Assembly: GCA_018335875.1 (NCBI GenBank)
Contig: JAGXRN010000044.1
Coordinates: 1-64,000, forward strand
DNA length: 64,000 nucleotides
Origin: Dethiobacter sp.
GTDB taxonomy: Bacteria; Bacillota; Dethiobacteria; Dethiobacterales; Dethiobacteraceae
Direction: 5' to 3'
Of the stretch, positions 52,046 to 61,709 are shown piece after piece (the stretch's first letter is position 1; each line of letters starts with the position of its first letter). Below the pieces are notes generated by a model. It was not told where the DNA came from. It worked only from the letters and a program-made list of their open reading frames with translations, and did no database searches. The position numbers were made by a program, and so were the translations under genes.

Positions 52046-53761
52046 TTGGGGGTTTCTAAGAAAAAACTATTTTTGCTTACCTTCACAGTTATATTATTAC
52101 TAATGATCCTGCCTTTCCTTTCCGGCTGTACGCAGGAAACTTTCTCACAACCGGATGATCCTCCAGTATCAAGTGAAAAAACGCAGGAAGAAATTGAAGC
52201 TGAAGAAAAAGCACAGCGTCTAAGAGAGGAAGAGGAACACAGACTGGCTGAGGAAAGGAAAATGGAAGAAAGGCGCCTGCGCGAAGAAGCACTAAAAGCA
52301 GAACTGGGTCATTTTTATGTGCCTCTGCCCCCTGAGGAAGTGGAAGATAATCCTGCCGTTAAAGCAAAGGGCATCTATGTTACAGGCCATACTGTGGGAC
52401 AGACAGCGCGTTTTGCCGGACTGCTGTCGCTTTTGGAATCCACTGAATTAAATGCCATGGTTATTGATGTTAAAAATGATCATGGTAAAATGAGCTATAA
52501 GAGTAAAATAGCAATTGTAAATGAAATCAGGGCCGACAGTTCGGTCCCCATTAAGGATATTGAGGCTTTAATGGCCACATTAAAGGAAAAAGATATTTAC
52601 CCCATCGCGCGTATTGTAGTGTTCAGGGATCCATACATGGCAGAACAGCGGCCGGAGTGGGCAATACAAAAAAACGGCGGCGGTGTCTGGAGAGACTATA
52701 AAAAATTTGCCTGGGTTAACCCCTACGAGAAGAACATTTGGGACTATACTATTGCCATTGCAAAGGAGGCCGCACTGCTGGGCTTTCGTGAGATACAGTT
52801 TGATTATGTCCGTTTCCCTGAAAATGCGAGCAGAGTTGACAGAGAAGCTTATTACCCGGGAAATAATGGTGTCGAAAAAGACCACAATATCGCCAATTTT
52901 ATTAGCTATGCACGTGAACAGCTCAAAGATTATAATGTCCACATCGCTGCAGATGTCTTTGGCGTCATCGCCACCTCCTGGGGCGACAGCGACAGGATAG
53001 GCCAAAACTGGGAACAGCTTTCGCCGCTATTGGAATATATCTGTCCAATGGTCTACCCAAGCCATTACGGCCCCGGCTACTTTGGTTTTCCTGTCCCTGA
53101 TGCCAACCCGGCTGGGACCATAAGAAGGTCAATGGCAGATTCAGTAAAAAGGAATGCGCCCCTTGAAACTCCCGCCATCATCAGGCCCTGGCTGCAGAGC
53201 TTTACGGCAACATGGGTGCCCGGTTATATATCTTACGGCGCAAAAGAGGTGCGGCAGCAGATTGAGGCCGCCCTGGAATTTGGCATTGATGAATACATGA
53301 TCTGGAATGCAGGTAACAGGTATTTTAATAGTGCCTTTCTGACGGCAGAGGAAGCGGGGGCTCGGGAAGAAAAGGCTGAAAGAGAAAGAAGAGAAAAGGG
53401 CCATGACCTGCTGGGCAGGACATCCTCCAGGGCGCTTGAAGAATACCTGGGTGCGGTAAGGAGAAAGAACTGGAGGGAGGCCTTTGTCCTCCACTCCACA
53501 GGATTCACCCTGGATCATGATTTGTATAAAGATTGGGTCGGCAGCTGGACCGCGGCACTAACTTCTTTTAAAATCAACTCAAACGAAGCAGAAGGTGAAC
53601 GGTTCACATTTGAGCTTGACCTGACACTTACCCAGAATGGGGAGAAAGTTAACCTTGAAGGACAGAGTTTTGAGGTCTTCATTGAAAACCGCATCTGGCG
53701 GGTTAAGCCGTCAGTGGGTTTTATTGAGCTTCTCACTAAGACCCCGGAAAATCAGTCATAA
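52046..53761 (+). CDS. lipoprotein with DUF4015 putative glycosidase domain
   Basis: A 571-residue surface lipoprotein (lipobox LSGC near residue 28). A highly charged coiled coil follows (EEIEAEEKAQRLREEEEHRL), then a DUF4015 TIM-barrel-like domain at about 105-425 (GIYVTGHTVGQ, NAMVIDVKNDHG, FREIQFDYVRFPE, ICPMVYPSHYGPGYFG, EYMIWNAGNRY). The C-terminal about 100 residues form a separate small domain. DUF4015 is related to glycoside hydrolases and its substrate is unproven. TTG start after AGGAGGA. Confidence 0.85.
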   Translation: MGVSKKKLFLLTFTVILLLMILPFLSGCTQETFSQPDDPPVSSEKTQEEIEAEEKAQRLREEEEHRLAEERKMEERRLREEALKAELGHFYVPLPPEEVEDNPAVKAKGIYVTGHTVGQTARFAGLLSLLESTELNAMVIDVKNDHGKMSYKSKIAIVNEIRADSSVPIKDIEALMATLKEKDIYPIARIVVFRDPYMAEQRPEWAIQKNGGGVWRDYKKFAWVNPYEKNIWDYTIAIAKEAALLGFREIQFDYVRFPENASRVDREAYYPGNNGVEKDHNIANFISYAREQLKDYNVHIAADVFGVIATSWGDSDRIGQNWEQLSPLLEYICPMVYPSHYGPGYFGFPVPDANPAGTIRRSMADSVKRNAPLETPAIIRPWLQSFTATWVPGYISYGAKEVRQQIEAALEFGIDEYMIWNAGNRYFNSAFLTAEEAGAREEKAERERREKGHDLLGRTSSRALEEYLGAVRRKNWREAFVLHSTGFTLDHDLYKDWVGSWTAALTSFKINSNEAEGERFTFELDLTLTQNGEKVNLEGQSFEVFIENRIWRVKPSVGFIELLTKTPENQS

Positions 53762-53978
53762 GACAGACAACTTTAATACTATGGTGAAATGAAGGCGCCC
53801 CTGACAGAAAATATCTGAAGGGGTGTCTTTACTTTTCTGCGCAGTTGCATTAAACTATATTCAATGTTGCCCTAAGTAAAAGTTGCCGCTATCAATAAAA
53901 ATTACAGGTAACAGGAGCATATATTGAAATGATTAATGTAAAGTATATTTAAAAGAATTGTTTGACGGAGGCGATTAG

Positions 53979-56123
53979 ATGAAGTACAATCCGCTGCACC
54001 AGCTGATGAATCCAGAATCAATAGCCATTGTGGGAGCAGGAAACAATCCTATGAAAATGGGGACTATGCAGGCTCTCAGTATATTAAAAGACGGCTACGG
54101 GGGCAAATTTTTGCCTGTGCATCGCAAGGACAAGACAGTCCTTGGGCATACTGCCTATGCCTCGGTCCTTGACCTTCCTGAAACTCCTGACCTGGCAATG
54201 TTGGTGGTTCCAACGGATCAGGTCATACCGCTGCTTGAAGAGTTTGGCAAGATAGGTACTAAGCATGCCGTTATAATAAGCGCAGGCTTCAGGGAAACAG
54301 GCCCTGAGGGCGAACTTCTGGAAGAAAGACTGAAAGAGACAGCTGGAAAGTTTGGGATAAGATTTCTTGGCCCTAACTGTATCGGCCTTCTCAATTCTCA
54401 GCTCTCTTTGAATATGACGGTGTTTTCCCACACGGCGCCGCCAGGCATTCTCGGCATGGCTTCACAGAGCGGGACTTATGTGACTCAGACTTTCCCCTAT
54501 CTTAAAAGCAGAGGGATTCATTTCAGTAAAGCAATTAGCGTAGGTAATGAGGCGGATATCGATATCGTTGATGTACTTGAATATCTTGGTGAAGATGAAG
54601 AAACAAGAGCCATAGCACTCTACATAGAAGGAATCAGTGACGGGCGCCGATTTATAGAAACAGCGCAAAAAATTACACCATACAAACCTGTTATCGCCCA
54701 GTATGTGGGCGGATCTACTGCCGGTGCGCGCGCGGGCGCCAGTCACACCGGTTCAATGGCAGGCCCGGATTATTTGTACGATGGCGCCTTTAAACAGGCT
54801 GGAATCATCCGTGTCCATTCTGTGGAAGAACTTTACAGTCATGGTTGGGCGCTTGCCACTCTACCCCCCCTAAAAGGCGGGAGAGTGGGTGTGGTGACAA
54901 ACTCGGGAGGCCCCGGCACTGCAATTGCGCACACCTGTGATGTGTACGGCCTCGAAGTCCCTGCTTTTTCAGAGGAATTGCAGCAACAGATAAAAACCCA
55001 TATCCCGGCGGTTGCTTCCAGCGCCAACCCTGTAGACCTGACTTTTTTCCTTAATAGCCGTGTCCTGAGCAGCCTTATACCGGAACTGATCATAGAGAGC
55101 GGCGAAGTTGACTGCCTGATAATCCATGGCGCAATGAGTTCGGGTATGATGAAAGAGGTTTACCCGCATGTGCGCGAAGCGCTTGGCAATATAGCCCTGG
55201 ACGATCTTTTGGCCACTTTTAAACAAGATATCAGCACGGCAGCATCTATGCCCGGGAAGAACGATTTCCCGGTGGTAATATCATCATTCTTCGGCAGAGA
55301 AGACAGCTTTACAGCCGCTTACCAAGACCAAAACATCCCTGTGTTTGATTCGCCTGAAAAGGCTGCACGGGGCATGGCCTCACTGCTCAGGCACAAAGAG
55401 ATAAGAGAGAGAGGTAAAATCACACATCTCCCATTGCCTGTAAAATCCACAGAGGCGGAAAAGATAATATCACAGGCTTTACAAAAAGGCCAAAAAGCAC
55501 TTGATGAGTATTCGGCCAAGAAAATAATGGCCTTATACAGAATCCCTGTGACATCAGAGAAAATCGCCAATTCTGCCGATGAAGCTGTAGAAACGGCGCT
55601 GCTGCTGGGACTCCCGGTGGCGGTTAAAGCATGTTCACCTCAAATTATGCATAAAACAGAGCGCGGATTAGTGCACCTTAATCTGAAGCAGACAGATGAA
55701 GTAAGGCAAGCTTTTAATTCTATCAAGGAAACCGCCGGCGAGGGCACACCTGTTATAGTTTCAGAAATGGTAAAAGGCGACAGAGAGTTTACCGCAGGTA
55801 TGACCAGGTTCCCGGGCTTTGGCCCAGCCGTCCTCTTTGGGCTTGGCGGGGTTTTTACTGAAGCTCTGAAGGATGTTACATTCCGCATTGCACCGCTTGG
55901 CCTGACTGAAGCACAGGAGATGGCTTTTGATATCAGGGCAAAAAAGCTGCTTTGCGAATTCAGGGGTATGCCCGCAGCGGATATTTCGGCAATAGGAGAA
56001 ATTCTGCAGGCTCTCGGTACAATAGCACTGCTTCATCCGCAGGTTGCGGAAATAGATATCAATCCCATTATAATAAGGGGAAATATGCCGGTGGTGGTTG
56101 ATGCACTGGTGGTAATAGAGTAA
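53979..56123 (+). CDS. ADP-forming acyl-CoA synthetase (fused alpha/beta)
   Basis: A 714-residue enzyme that makes ATP from acyl-CoA, ADP and phosphate, or activates organic acids in reverse. The N-terminal CoA-binding domain (PESIAIVGAGNNP) and CoA-ligase domains (residues about 10-460, with GASHTGSMAG) form the alpha part. The C-terminal ATP-grasp domain (about 490-714: YRIPVTSEKIANS, PVAVKACSPQIMHKTERGLV, EIDINPIII) is the beta part. GGAGG precedes the ATG. It fits fermentative or syntrophic energy conservation. Confidence 0.93.
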   Translation: MKYNPLHQLMNPESIAIVGAGNNPMKMGTMQALSILKDGYGGKFLPVHRKDKTVLGHTAYASVLDLPETPDLAMLVVPTDQVIPLLEEFGKIGTKHAVIISAGFRETGPEGELLEERLKETAGKFGIRFLGPNCIGLLNSQLSLNMTVFSHTAPPGILGMASQSGTYVTQTFPYLKSRGIHFSKAISVGNEADIDIVDVLEYLGEDEETRAIALYIEGISDGRRFIETAQKITPYKPVIAQYVGGSTAGARAGASHTGSMAGPDYLYDGAFKQAGIIRVHSVEELYSHGWALATLPPLKGGRVGVVTNSGGPGTAIAHTCDVYGLEVPAFSEELQQQIKTHIPAVASSANPVDLTFFLNSRVLSSLIPELIIESGEVDCLIIHGAMSSGMMKEVYPHVREALGNIALDDLLATFKQDISTAASMPGKNDFPVVISSFFGREDSFTAAYQDQNIPVFDSPEKAARGMASLLRHKEIRERGKITHLPLPVKSTEAEKIISQALQKGQKALDEYSAKKIMALYRIPVTSEKIANSADEAVETALLLGLPVAVKACSPQIMHKTERGLVHLNLKQTDEVRQAFNSIKETAGEGTPVIVSEMVKGDREFTAGMTRFPGFGPAVLFGLGGVFTEALKDVTFRIAPLGLTEAQEMAFDIRAKKLLCEFRGMPAADISAIGEILQALGTIALLHPQVAEIDINPIIIRGNMPVVVDALVVIE

Positions 56124-56237
56124 CTGCACTTTAATTCATAAAATTCAATATATTGGATACAATAAATGTTTACCAGACAAAAAAGACTGCAGGATTTCGG
56201 TGAAACTGGTCGAAGATTAATTCTTGAGGTGAGGAAA

Positions 56238-56951
56238 ATGTCAACTGAGGCTGCTGTAGAGCTTCGTCCCAATCCAGGACGTGAACTTGTAAGGGAAGTG
56301 GAAGGACAAGCCTTCAACAGGTACCCTATCCGCACGCATTTTGTGGAAGTCGGCGAGAGCTATCTTGAGCTGGTGGAAAAGTATGTCCTCCCTCATTACC
56401 GCCATGGGGACATCCTTTCCATGGGGGAAAAGGTCATTGCGCTCTGCCAGGGGCAGGTAAGGTATAAAGACCAGGTTAAAATCAGCCTGCTTGCCAGGGT
56501 GCTGTCACGTTTTGCCATGAAAAACCCGCAAGGCCCTGCTATGGACAATGTGTATAAAATGCAGACAGCTATTGACTTATGCGGGTGGTGGCGAGTGCTG
56601 TTTGCCGCTGTTGCTTCCGCTATCGGGAAACTGTTTGGCAAGCACGGGATTTTTTATAATATGTTGGGTAATAATGTCAGGAATATTGACGGCTTCTGTG
56701 TTGTAGGATGGGAGTACTACGCTGACAAAGGTATACTGGCCCCCGCTGAGCCAGAAAAGGTCTGCCAGGAGATAAAAGATAAGTACGGCATCGACTGCAT
56801 GATTGTGGACGCAAACGACGTGGATGTGGAAATACTTGGAACAAACCAGGAAATACCCTGCCAAAAAAGTTTTCTGGCGCAGTTGATCAGGGATAACCCC
56901 GCCGGTCAAAGTCGTGAGCAGACACCGTTCATACTAATACGTAAGATATAA
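56238..56951 (+). CDS. CofE-like (F420-0 gamma-glutamyl ligase family) protein
   Basis: A 237-residue protein of the F420_ligase fold: YPIRTHFVEVGESYLELVEKYV, GDILSMGEKVIALCQGQV, KHGIFYNMLGNNVRNIDG and CMIVDANDVDVEILG. In archaea and actinobacteria CofE adds glutamate to coenzyme F420; Firmicutes homologues are of unknown role. I chose ATG at 56238 after GAGGTGAGG. It probably shares a transcript with the acyl-CoA synthetase. Confidence 0.78.
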   Translation: MSTEAAVELRPNPGRELVREVEGQAFNRYPIRTHFVEVGESYLELVEKYVLPHYRHGDILSMGEKVIALCQGQVRYKDQVKISLLARVLSRFAMKNPQGPAMDNVYKMQTAIDLCGWWRVLFAAVASAIGKLFGKHGIFYNMLGNNVRNIDGFCVVGWEYYADKGILAPAEPEKVCQEIKDKYGIDCMIVDANDVDVEILGTNQEIPCQKSFLAQLIRDNPAGQSREQTPFILIRKI

Positions 56952-57101
56952 GTTGTTTTCGTAGATAAAATAAAAAATTTTGCTAAAAAATGTTAATTTA
57001 AGCAGGAATATTAATTTGAGTGTCGTAATTATAGAGAAGAAAAAAAGACAAGGAACTAGAAATAATCTTATTTTTTGTGCCTAAGGAGCGGAGGCGACTA
57101 A

Positions 57102-57275
57102 ATGAGCAGTTTTGGCCAAATGGCGTTGTTAGACCGCGAGCGCGAACTATTAAAACGAGTCGCGCAAAAATGGGGCTTTTCCGATGAGCGTACGCTGCGG
57201 CAAAGCCAGCGTGTCGACCGCCTGGTAAATGACATTATGTTAAATCAAAATAAGTTAAATCACGACGTAGTTTAA
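57102..57275 (+). CDS. Spo0E-like aspartyl-phosphate phosphatase
   Basis: A 57-residue protein below common gene-size cut-offs. Two predicted helices and the SQRVDRLV segment match the SQxLDxL active-site motif of Spo0E-type phosphatases, which dephosphorylate Spo0A and delay sporulation. Its arginine-rich first helix is compatible. A strong AAGGAGCGGAGG site precedes the ATG. Confidence 0.68.
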   Translation: MSSFGQMALLDRERELLKRVAQKWGFSDERTLRQSQRVDRLVNDIMLNQNKLNHDVV

Positions 57276-57295
57276 ATAGGTGTTTTTTGTGGCGC

Positions 57296-58066
57296 CTATT
57301 TTTCCTGCTCAAGCATTGCAAGCAGTCCGGGAACATCTTCAAAACCGGGCCTATCTTGGTCCAGTTTTTCCAATATCCGGCGTGCTTTGACTTTTTCACC
57401 GGCCTCAATGTAAATTCTGGCCAGCAGGTAACGGCTAATCAGTTCATGTTCACCTGTGCCGGATTCTTTTGAGGCATGGCGTTCCAGAGTATTAAGAGCG
57501 TTTTTAATTTTTCCTGTTTTTAGATAACAAAGCGCCAGCAGGTTCAACTGCTGGATTTCCTGTTTTAAGTCTGCCGGCAGCCTTTCCAGTTCCTGTGCCG
57601 CTTCTTTATAAAGTGACTGCTCCATGAGTTTACCGGCATACCAAATTCTCATCTGGTTGTCGTTTCTTTCATAGTCAAAATACTGACCGTATGCTTTTTT
57701 CGCCTGCGGTAAATGAACCAATTGGAAATTTATATCTCCAACTACCGGGTAGATTGCCTTGGCGTCAGGCATTATTTCCAGAGCCTGGTTAAATTGTTCA
57801 AGCGCCTCCTGCAGTTTGTGCTTACGGTAAGCAGCCCTTCCCTGGATAAAATGGGCGCGGGCACGTCCTACGGGGGTTCTTCGCTGATTGTATACAAAAA
57901 CAGCCATGCCAATCCCTGCTGCCAGGCCCAGTTTCCATTCAAACAGCATCATTATAAAAACTGCCACTCCCCACAGCACCCCCATTTTAACGCCGGGAGT
58001 AAGTTCTTTAGGCCATGGTACTTCGTTAACAGGAATTTCTTTATGCTTTTGCTCCCTCTTTGCCAC
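57296..58066 (-). CDS. membrane-anchored TPR protein
   Basis: A 256-residue protein: short charged N-terminus, two closely spaced helices (MGVLWGVAVFIMMLF, LGLAAGIGMAVFVY) and about four TPR units (IQGRAAYRKHKLQEALEQFNQAL, YPVVGDINFQLVHLPQAKKAY, NLLALCYLKTGKIKNALNTL, RYLLARIYIEAGEKVKARRIL). GTG start after AGGAGG. Function unknown; probably a scaffold. Confidence 0.8.
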   Translation of the reverse strand: MAKREQKHKEIPVNEVPWPKELTPGVKMGVLWGVAVFIMMLFEWKLGLAAGIGMAVFVYNQRRTPVGRARAHFIQGRAAYRKHKLQEALEQFNQALEIMPDAKAIYPVVGDINFQLVHLPQAKKAYGQYFDYERNDNQMRIWYAGKLMEQSLYKEAAQELERLPADLKQEIQQLNLLALCYLKTGKIKNALNTLERHASKESGTGEHELISRYLLARIYIEAGEKVKARRILEKLDQDRPGFEDVPGLLAMLEQEK

Positions 58067-58143
58067 TTGTTAAAACCTCCTTGCAGTTTCGTCCTTATTA
58101 TAATCCATTATGTCACATCAGGTAAAGTTTTGCCTCGCGGCAC

Positions 58144-58169
58144 AAAACGGCTCACAGGGCCGTTTTTTT
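58144..58169 (+). terminator. rho-independent terminator
   Basis: AAAACGGC pairs with GCCGTTTT, then T. It lies inside the longest possible frame of the following methylase gene, arguing for that gene's downstream start. Confidence 0.75.
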
Positions 58170-58241
58170 ATTTTTGGGACAAACAAAAAAAAAATTTTTC
58201 TTCATAGGTATCTAGGGAGAGCGTTGCCGGAGGGATATTAT

Positions 58242-59393
58242 TTGATACGACAGCCACTCCCGCTACCCAAAATTGAAGGCGAATTCTGGACGGCGCGACA
58301 GCGCCAGATGCATTCACTGCATTACGTCATTTCTTACCGGGGTTCATTTAAGCCTGAACTGCCAGATTATTTTATCCGTCTCTACAGCAAGCCCGGCCAT
58401 ATTGTGGCCGATCCTTTTTGCGGGCGCGGAACCACCATTCTGCAGTCAAATTTGCTCAGGCGGACTGGGTGGGCAAACGATATTAACCCGCTGGCTCTGG
58501 CCATCACACGCGCTAAAGTAAATCCTGTTACAGTAAAGCAAGTGTCTTCCTTTCTGAGTGGGGTTGATTGGACAGGCGGAGCAAAAGAAATTCCCGATGC
58601 CGGGCTGCATGCTTTTTACCACCCCCAGACACTGGATGAAATTTGTGTCTTGAAAAAACACTTAGCCGCCTGTAAGGGCGCAGAAGCTCGTTTTGTTGAG
58701 CTCTTAGCTCTCTCGCGGCTGCATGGACATTCCAAGGGGTTCTTTTCAGTCTACACCATGCCACAGCTTTCACTCTCCATCCAGGCACAGCTGAGGATAA
58801 ACACAAAGCACGGTCAGCAGCCCGAATACCGTTCTGTAGCGCCCAGGATTGTATCTAAGGCTGTTTCTGCTTTGCGCGATAACCTTGTGGTTGAAATTTC
58901 AGCTGCAGGCAAAAGCAATCTTTATTCCACATGCGACGCCAGAAATCTGACGGCATGGCCGGCGGAAAGGGTGGACCTTGTGGTAACCTCACCCCCTTTC
59001 CTTGATAAAGTTGATTATCTTGCAGCCAACTGGCTTGAACTGTGGTTTCTTGGTATCTGCCCGCAATCTCTGCAGCACAGGTTGCTTCAAACTCCAAGCT
59101 TGCCGCAGTGGCAGGAGTTTATGAAAGATGTACTGTTTGAGCTGGGAAGAATACTTAAACCCGGCGGCATCTGTGTGCTGGAGGTAGGCGACATTATCTT
59201 TCGTAAAGAGAAAATAAATCTTGATGAGATCCTGGCTGAATTGCTGCTGAGTTCCCAAAAGCCCGGCAGGCTTATTCTGCGGCAGGTTCTTATCCAAAAA
59301 CAAAACTTCAGCAAACTTTCACACTGCTTTAATGTTGAAAACAACAGAAAAGGTACAAATACTCAGCGCCTGCTGATTATGGAAAAAGCTTGA
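58242..59393 (+). CDS. DNA methyltransferase (N4/N6 amino type)
   Basis: A 383-residue SAM-dependent DNA methylase. DPFCGRGTTILQ is motif I-like, binding SAM, followed by GWANDINPLA; TSPPFLDKVDYL is the catalytic (S/T)PP motif IV; GGICVLEVGD follows. The order suggests a beta- or gamma-type layout with motif I first. I chose TTG at 58242 (MIRQPLPLPKIEGEFW), seven bases after GGAGGG. No restriction enzyme gene is adjacent, so it is likely an orphan regulatory or protective methylase. Confidence 0.85.
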   Translation: MIRQPLPLPKIEGEFWTARQRQMHSLHYVISYRGSFKPELPDYFIRLYSKPGHIVADPFCGRGTTILQSNLLRRTGWANDINPLALAITRAKVNPVTVKQVSSFLSGVDWTGGAKEIPDAGLHAFYHPQTLDEICVLKKHLAACKGAEARFVELLALSRLHGHSKGFFSVYTMPQLSLSIQAQLRINTKHGQQPEYRSVAPRIVSKAVSALRDNLVVEISAAGKSNLYSTCDARNLTAWPAERVDLVVTSPPFLDKVDYLAANWLELWFLGICPQSLQHRLLQTPSLPQWQEFMKDVLFELGRILKPGGICVLEVGDIIFRKEKINLDEILAELLLSSQKPGRLILRQVLIQKQNFSKLSHCFNVENNRKGTNTQRLLIMEKA

Positions 59394-59477
59394 ACCTGCA
59401 AACTCAGAACTACAAGCAACTGTTGTAAAAAATCTTTAAAGGGGGTATAATTTAAAGAAAATTCAGGCAGGTAAAAA

Positions 59478-60296
59478 ATGAAACATATCGACTCGCATAT
59501 TCACCTGTATCCAAAGAAACTGATGGATGCCATCTTCCGTTACTTCGAGAAAACAGCATGTAATTTTCCGTATCGGCAAGATGTGCCGGAGTCACTGGCT
59601 TATCTGAGAGAAAGCGGGATGGAAAAGGGTTTTCTCCTACTCTATGCCCACAAGGCCGGCATGGCCCGGGATTTAAACCACTGGGCATTTGAACTCTGCC
59701 TGCAAAACCCTGACCTTGTGCCTTTTGCCTGCTTTCACCCCGAAGATCCAGACGCCGATGCTTTAGTCAAAGAATGCCTAAATGATTGGGGCTTTGCAGG
59801 TTTCAAGCTTCATTTTAATGTCCAGCGCTTCAGTCCGGATGACCCGCGCTTTGCGCCTGTTTACAGCCAGGTGCAGGAACAAGGCAAAGCTATGGTTATG
59901 CATATCGGACCCTTCCCTTCTCCCAGCGATCACCTCGGTGCATCCAAATTGCTGTCAGTACTGCGAAGTTTCCCACGATTAAAGGTTTTGGTAGCACATC
60001 TCGGGTTTTATGATACCGAGAAGTTTTGGCGCATCATGGACCAATACCCCACTGTTTATCTGGACACTGCTTTTATACTTGGCAACCCGATGTTTCCAGA
60101 CGGGGAAAAAATAGTAGCCGAATCGATGAAAAGGTTTCCTGACAGAATACTCTATGGCAGTGATTTTCCACTAATCCGTCACGATGTGCGTGAAGGACTG
60201 GCACATATCGGGACGTTATCCTGGGACGAAAATATAAAAAAGAAGCTGCTTTATGAGAACGCCGAGAACTTCCTGAGAAACGGACAGCCCCTTTGA
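59478..60296 (+). CDS. TIM-barrel amidohydrolase (Amidohydro_2)
   Basis: A 272-residue metal-dependent hydrolase. The metal-binding HIDSHIHL (residues 3-10), GFKLHFNVQ, MHIG, VAHLG and LYGSDFPL (aspartate) motifs are all visible. Members hydrolyse or decarboxylate small cyclic or carboxylated compounds; the substrate here is unknown. AGGCAGG precedes the ATG. Confidence 0.87.
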   Translation: MKHIDSHIHLYPKKLMDAIFRYFEKTACNFPYRQDVPESLAYLRESGMEKGFLLLYAHKAGMARDLNHWAFELCLQNPDLVPFACFHPEDPDADALVKECLNDWGFAGFKLHFNVQRFSPDDPRFAPVYSQVQEQGKAMVMHIGPFPSPSDHLGASKLLSVLRSFPRLKVLVAHLGFYDTEKFWRIMDQYPTVYLDTAFILGNPMFPDGEKIVAESMKRFPDRILYGSDFPLIRHDVREGLAHIGTLSWDENIKKKLLYENAENFLRNGQPL

Positions 60297-60436
60297 GGCT
60301 GCTTTTATTATTTGATTCCCAAAATATTGCAAATAATTTTAAGATTACAACTTATATGTGAAATATTGCACTTGATCGGCGCGCCAGATATAATAGAATT
60401 AGGAAGGGTATAAAGATAAATTTTAGGGGTGGTAGT

Positions 60437-61102
60437 ATGGATGCTGTCAGCAGTTTTAGGGTCAATCCGGTTCCTGACGATTCTGACGGCAGAGTCCAGC
60501 AAATGCTTGATACTGAGCGCGGCGCTGTTTACATCGAAGGGCCCCTAAGCTCCGAGCAATTGAGTGCATATACCATGTGCAGCGGCCTGTGCAAATTCAG
60601 GCAGCCGGGTGATCAGCACCTCGCGCTCATCGATATCGCAAAACTGCCTGAGGGGCTGGTCTTTATCGCCCGCTGCGGCAGTCTAATTGTTGGTTATATC
60701 ACTTTTCATTATCCTGAATTTGAGCGCTGGGCAGAGTCGGGGATACCCTGCCTTTTGGAGTTGGGCGCCCTGGAGGTGTCAACCCACTGGAGAGGCCTTG
60801 GCATAAGCAGAGAACTTGTGCAAATACCTTTTTACAATGGCAGGCTGGAAGAAAAGATTATTGTAAGCATGGAATGCTACTGGTGCTGGGATCTGCGGAA
60901 CACTGACCTCTCAATCTGGGAATACCGCAACATGATGGAAAAGCTTCTGACAAAACCAGGTTTTGAAACAAAGGCAACCGATGATCCCGACATCTCTTCT
61001 CACCCGGCCAACATCCTGTCGGTGCGTATCGGCAGCCGCGTCTGTGAGGATGACATTGCCAGGTTCGAAGCTCTGCGTTTTCGCAGAAGATGGCTGCTCT
61101 AA
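60437..61102 (+). CDS. acuA: AcuA-like GNAT acetyltransferase
   Basis: A 221-residue protein resembling AcuA, which acetylates and switches off acetyl-CoA synthetase in Bacillus. The GNAT core includes VGYITFHYP and LLELGALEVSTHWRGLGISRELV, the acetyl-CoA-binding RGxGIxxx loop. The C-terminal WDLRNTDLSIWEYRNMMEKLLTKPGF is conserved in AcuA. It would control acyl-CoA synthetase activity by lysine acetylation; no acuBC genes follow. GGGGTGG precedes the ATG. Confidence 0.8.
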   Translation: MDAVSSFRVNPVPDDSDGRVQQMLDTERGAVYIEGPLSSEQLSAYTMCSGLCKFRQPGDQHLALIDIAKLPEGLVFIARCGSLIVGYITFHYPEFERWAESGIPCLLELGALEVSTHWRGLGISRELVQIPFYNGRLEEKIIVSMECYWCWDLRNTDLSIWEYRNMMEKLLTKPGFETKATDDPDISSHPANILSVRIGSRVCEDDIARFEALRFRRRWLL

Positions 61103-61134
61103 TAGGCTGCTGCACAAAGCACTGATCTGCACTA

Positions 61135-61328
61135 CATCACCCAGAATTACAAAAGGCAGCAATGTGTTCGGCTATACCTCCGAAGCCAGAAACATAATGG
61201 ACCGAGAGTATAAAAAATATAACTATGACAAGCTGCTGAGCAATTTGGCCGAACTCGTATTAGGTGAAACTAAGGTCAGCCGGCTAAAGCAACAAAGCAT
61301 GACCATAAGCCCTGAGAGAAACGGGTAA
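61135..61328 (+). pseudogene. unrecognised coding-like fragment
   Basis: A stretch reading GSNVFGYTSEARNIMDREYKKYNYDKLL and LAELVLGETKVSRLKQQ is coding-like, with a stop at 61326-61328, but has no start signal and no family I recognise. Probably the tail of a lost gene. Confidence 0.3.
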
Positions 61329-61417
61329 GGTTGGCGCGAAACTCGGTGCCATAAAGTTTTTATATAACTGCAGGAAAATATTGCCTGTGGTTATTTTATT
61401 GCACAGCGTAGTTTAGA

Positions 61418-61434
61418 TGGCATGTTTTTTGCAA
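61418..61434 (+). promoter_or_regulatory. candidate sigma-54 promoter
   Basis: TGGCAT, five bases, TTGCAA matches the -24/-12 consensus TGGCAC-N5-TTGCA with correct spacing. It lies about 275 bases upstream of the beta-oxidation operon. An activator gene is not in the window. Confidence 0.6.
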
Positions 61435-61614
61435 TTATAAAAATTTTACAAATGTTTGCGCTGCTTTTATTGCCGGAAGGCACTATGCGCCAATTGAGAG
61501 AAAGCCGCTGTTTGCACGATTAGTCCGGTTTTAAACTATCGGCTGAAGCCGTATTGGGTGGTGTGCAAAAGCACCATATTGTACTGACTGCACCAATGGC
61601 TACCTTTACACTGA

Positions 61615-61626
61615 GTAAACGTTTAC
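61615..61626. promoter_or_regulatory. GTAAACGTTTAC palindrome
   Basis: A perfect 12-bp palindrome with central CG, like LacI/CcpA-type operators, between the sigma-54 site and the SDR gene. The rest of 61330-61700 shows no gene. Confidence 0.4.
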
Positions 61627-61709
61627 GGAGGTGGTAGGCCCAAGGAGAAGATTCCATAAAAGAGGATGTACGGTGTAAATGTCAAATAAGTGGAAAAGGG
61701 GCTTATGGA

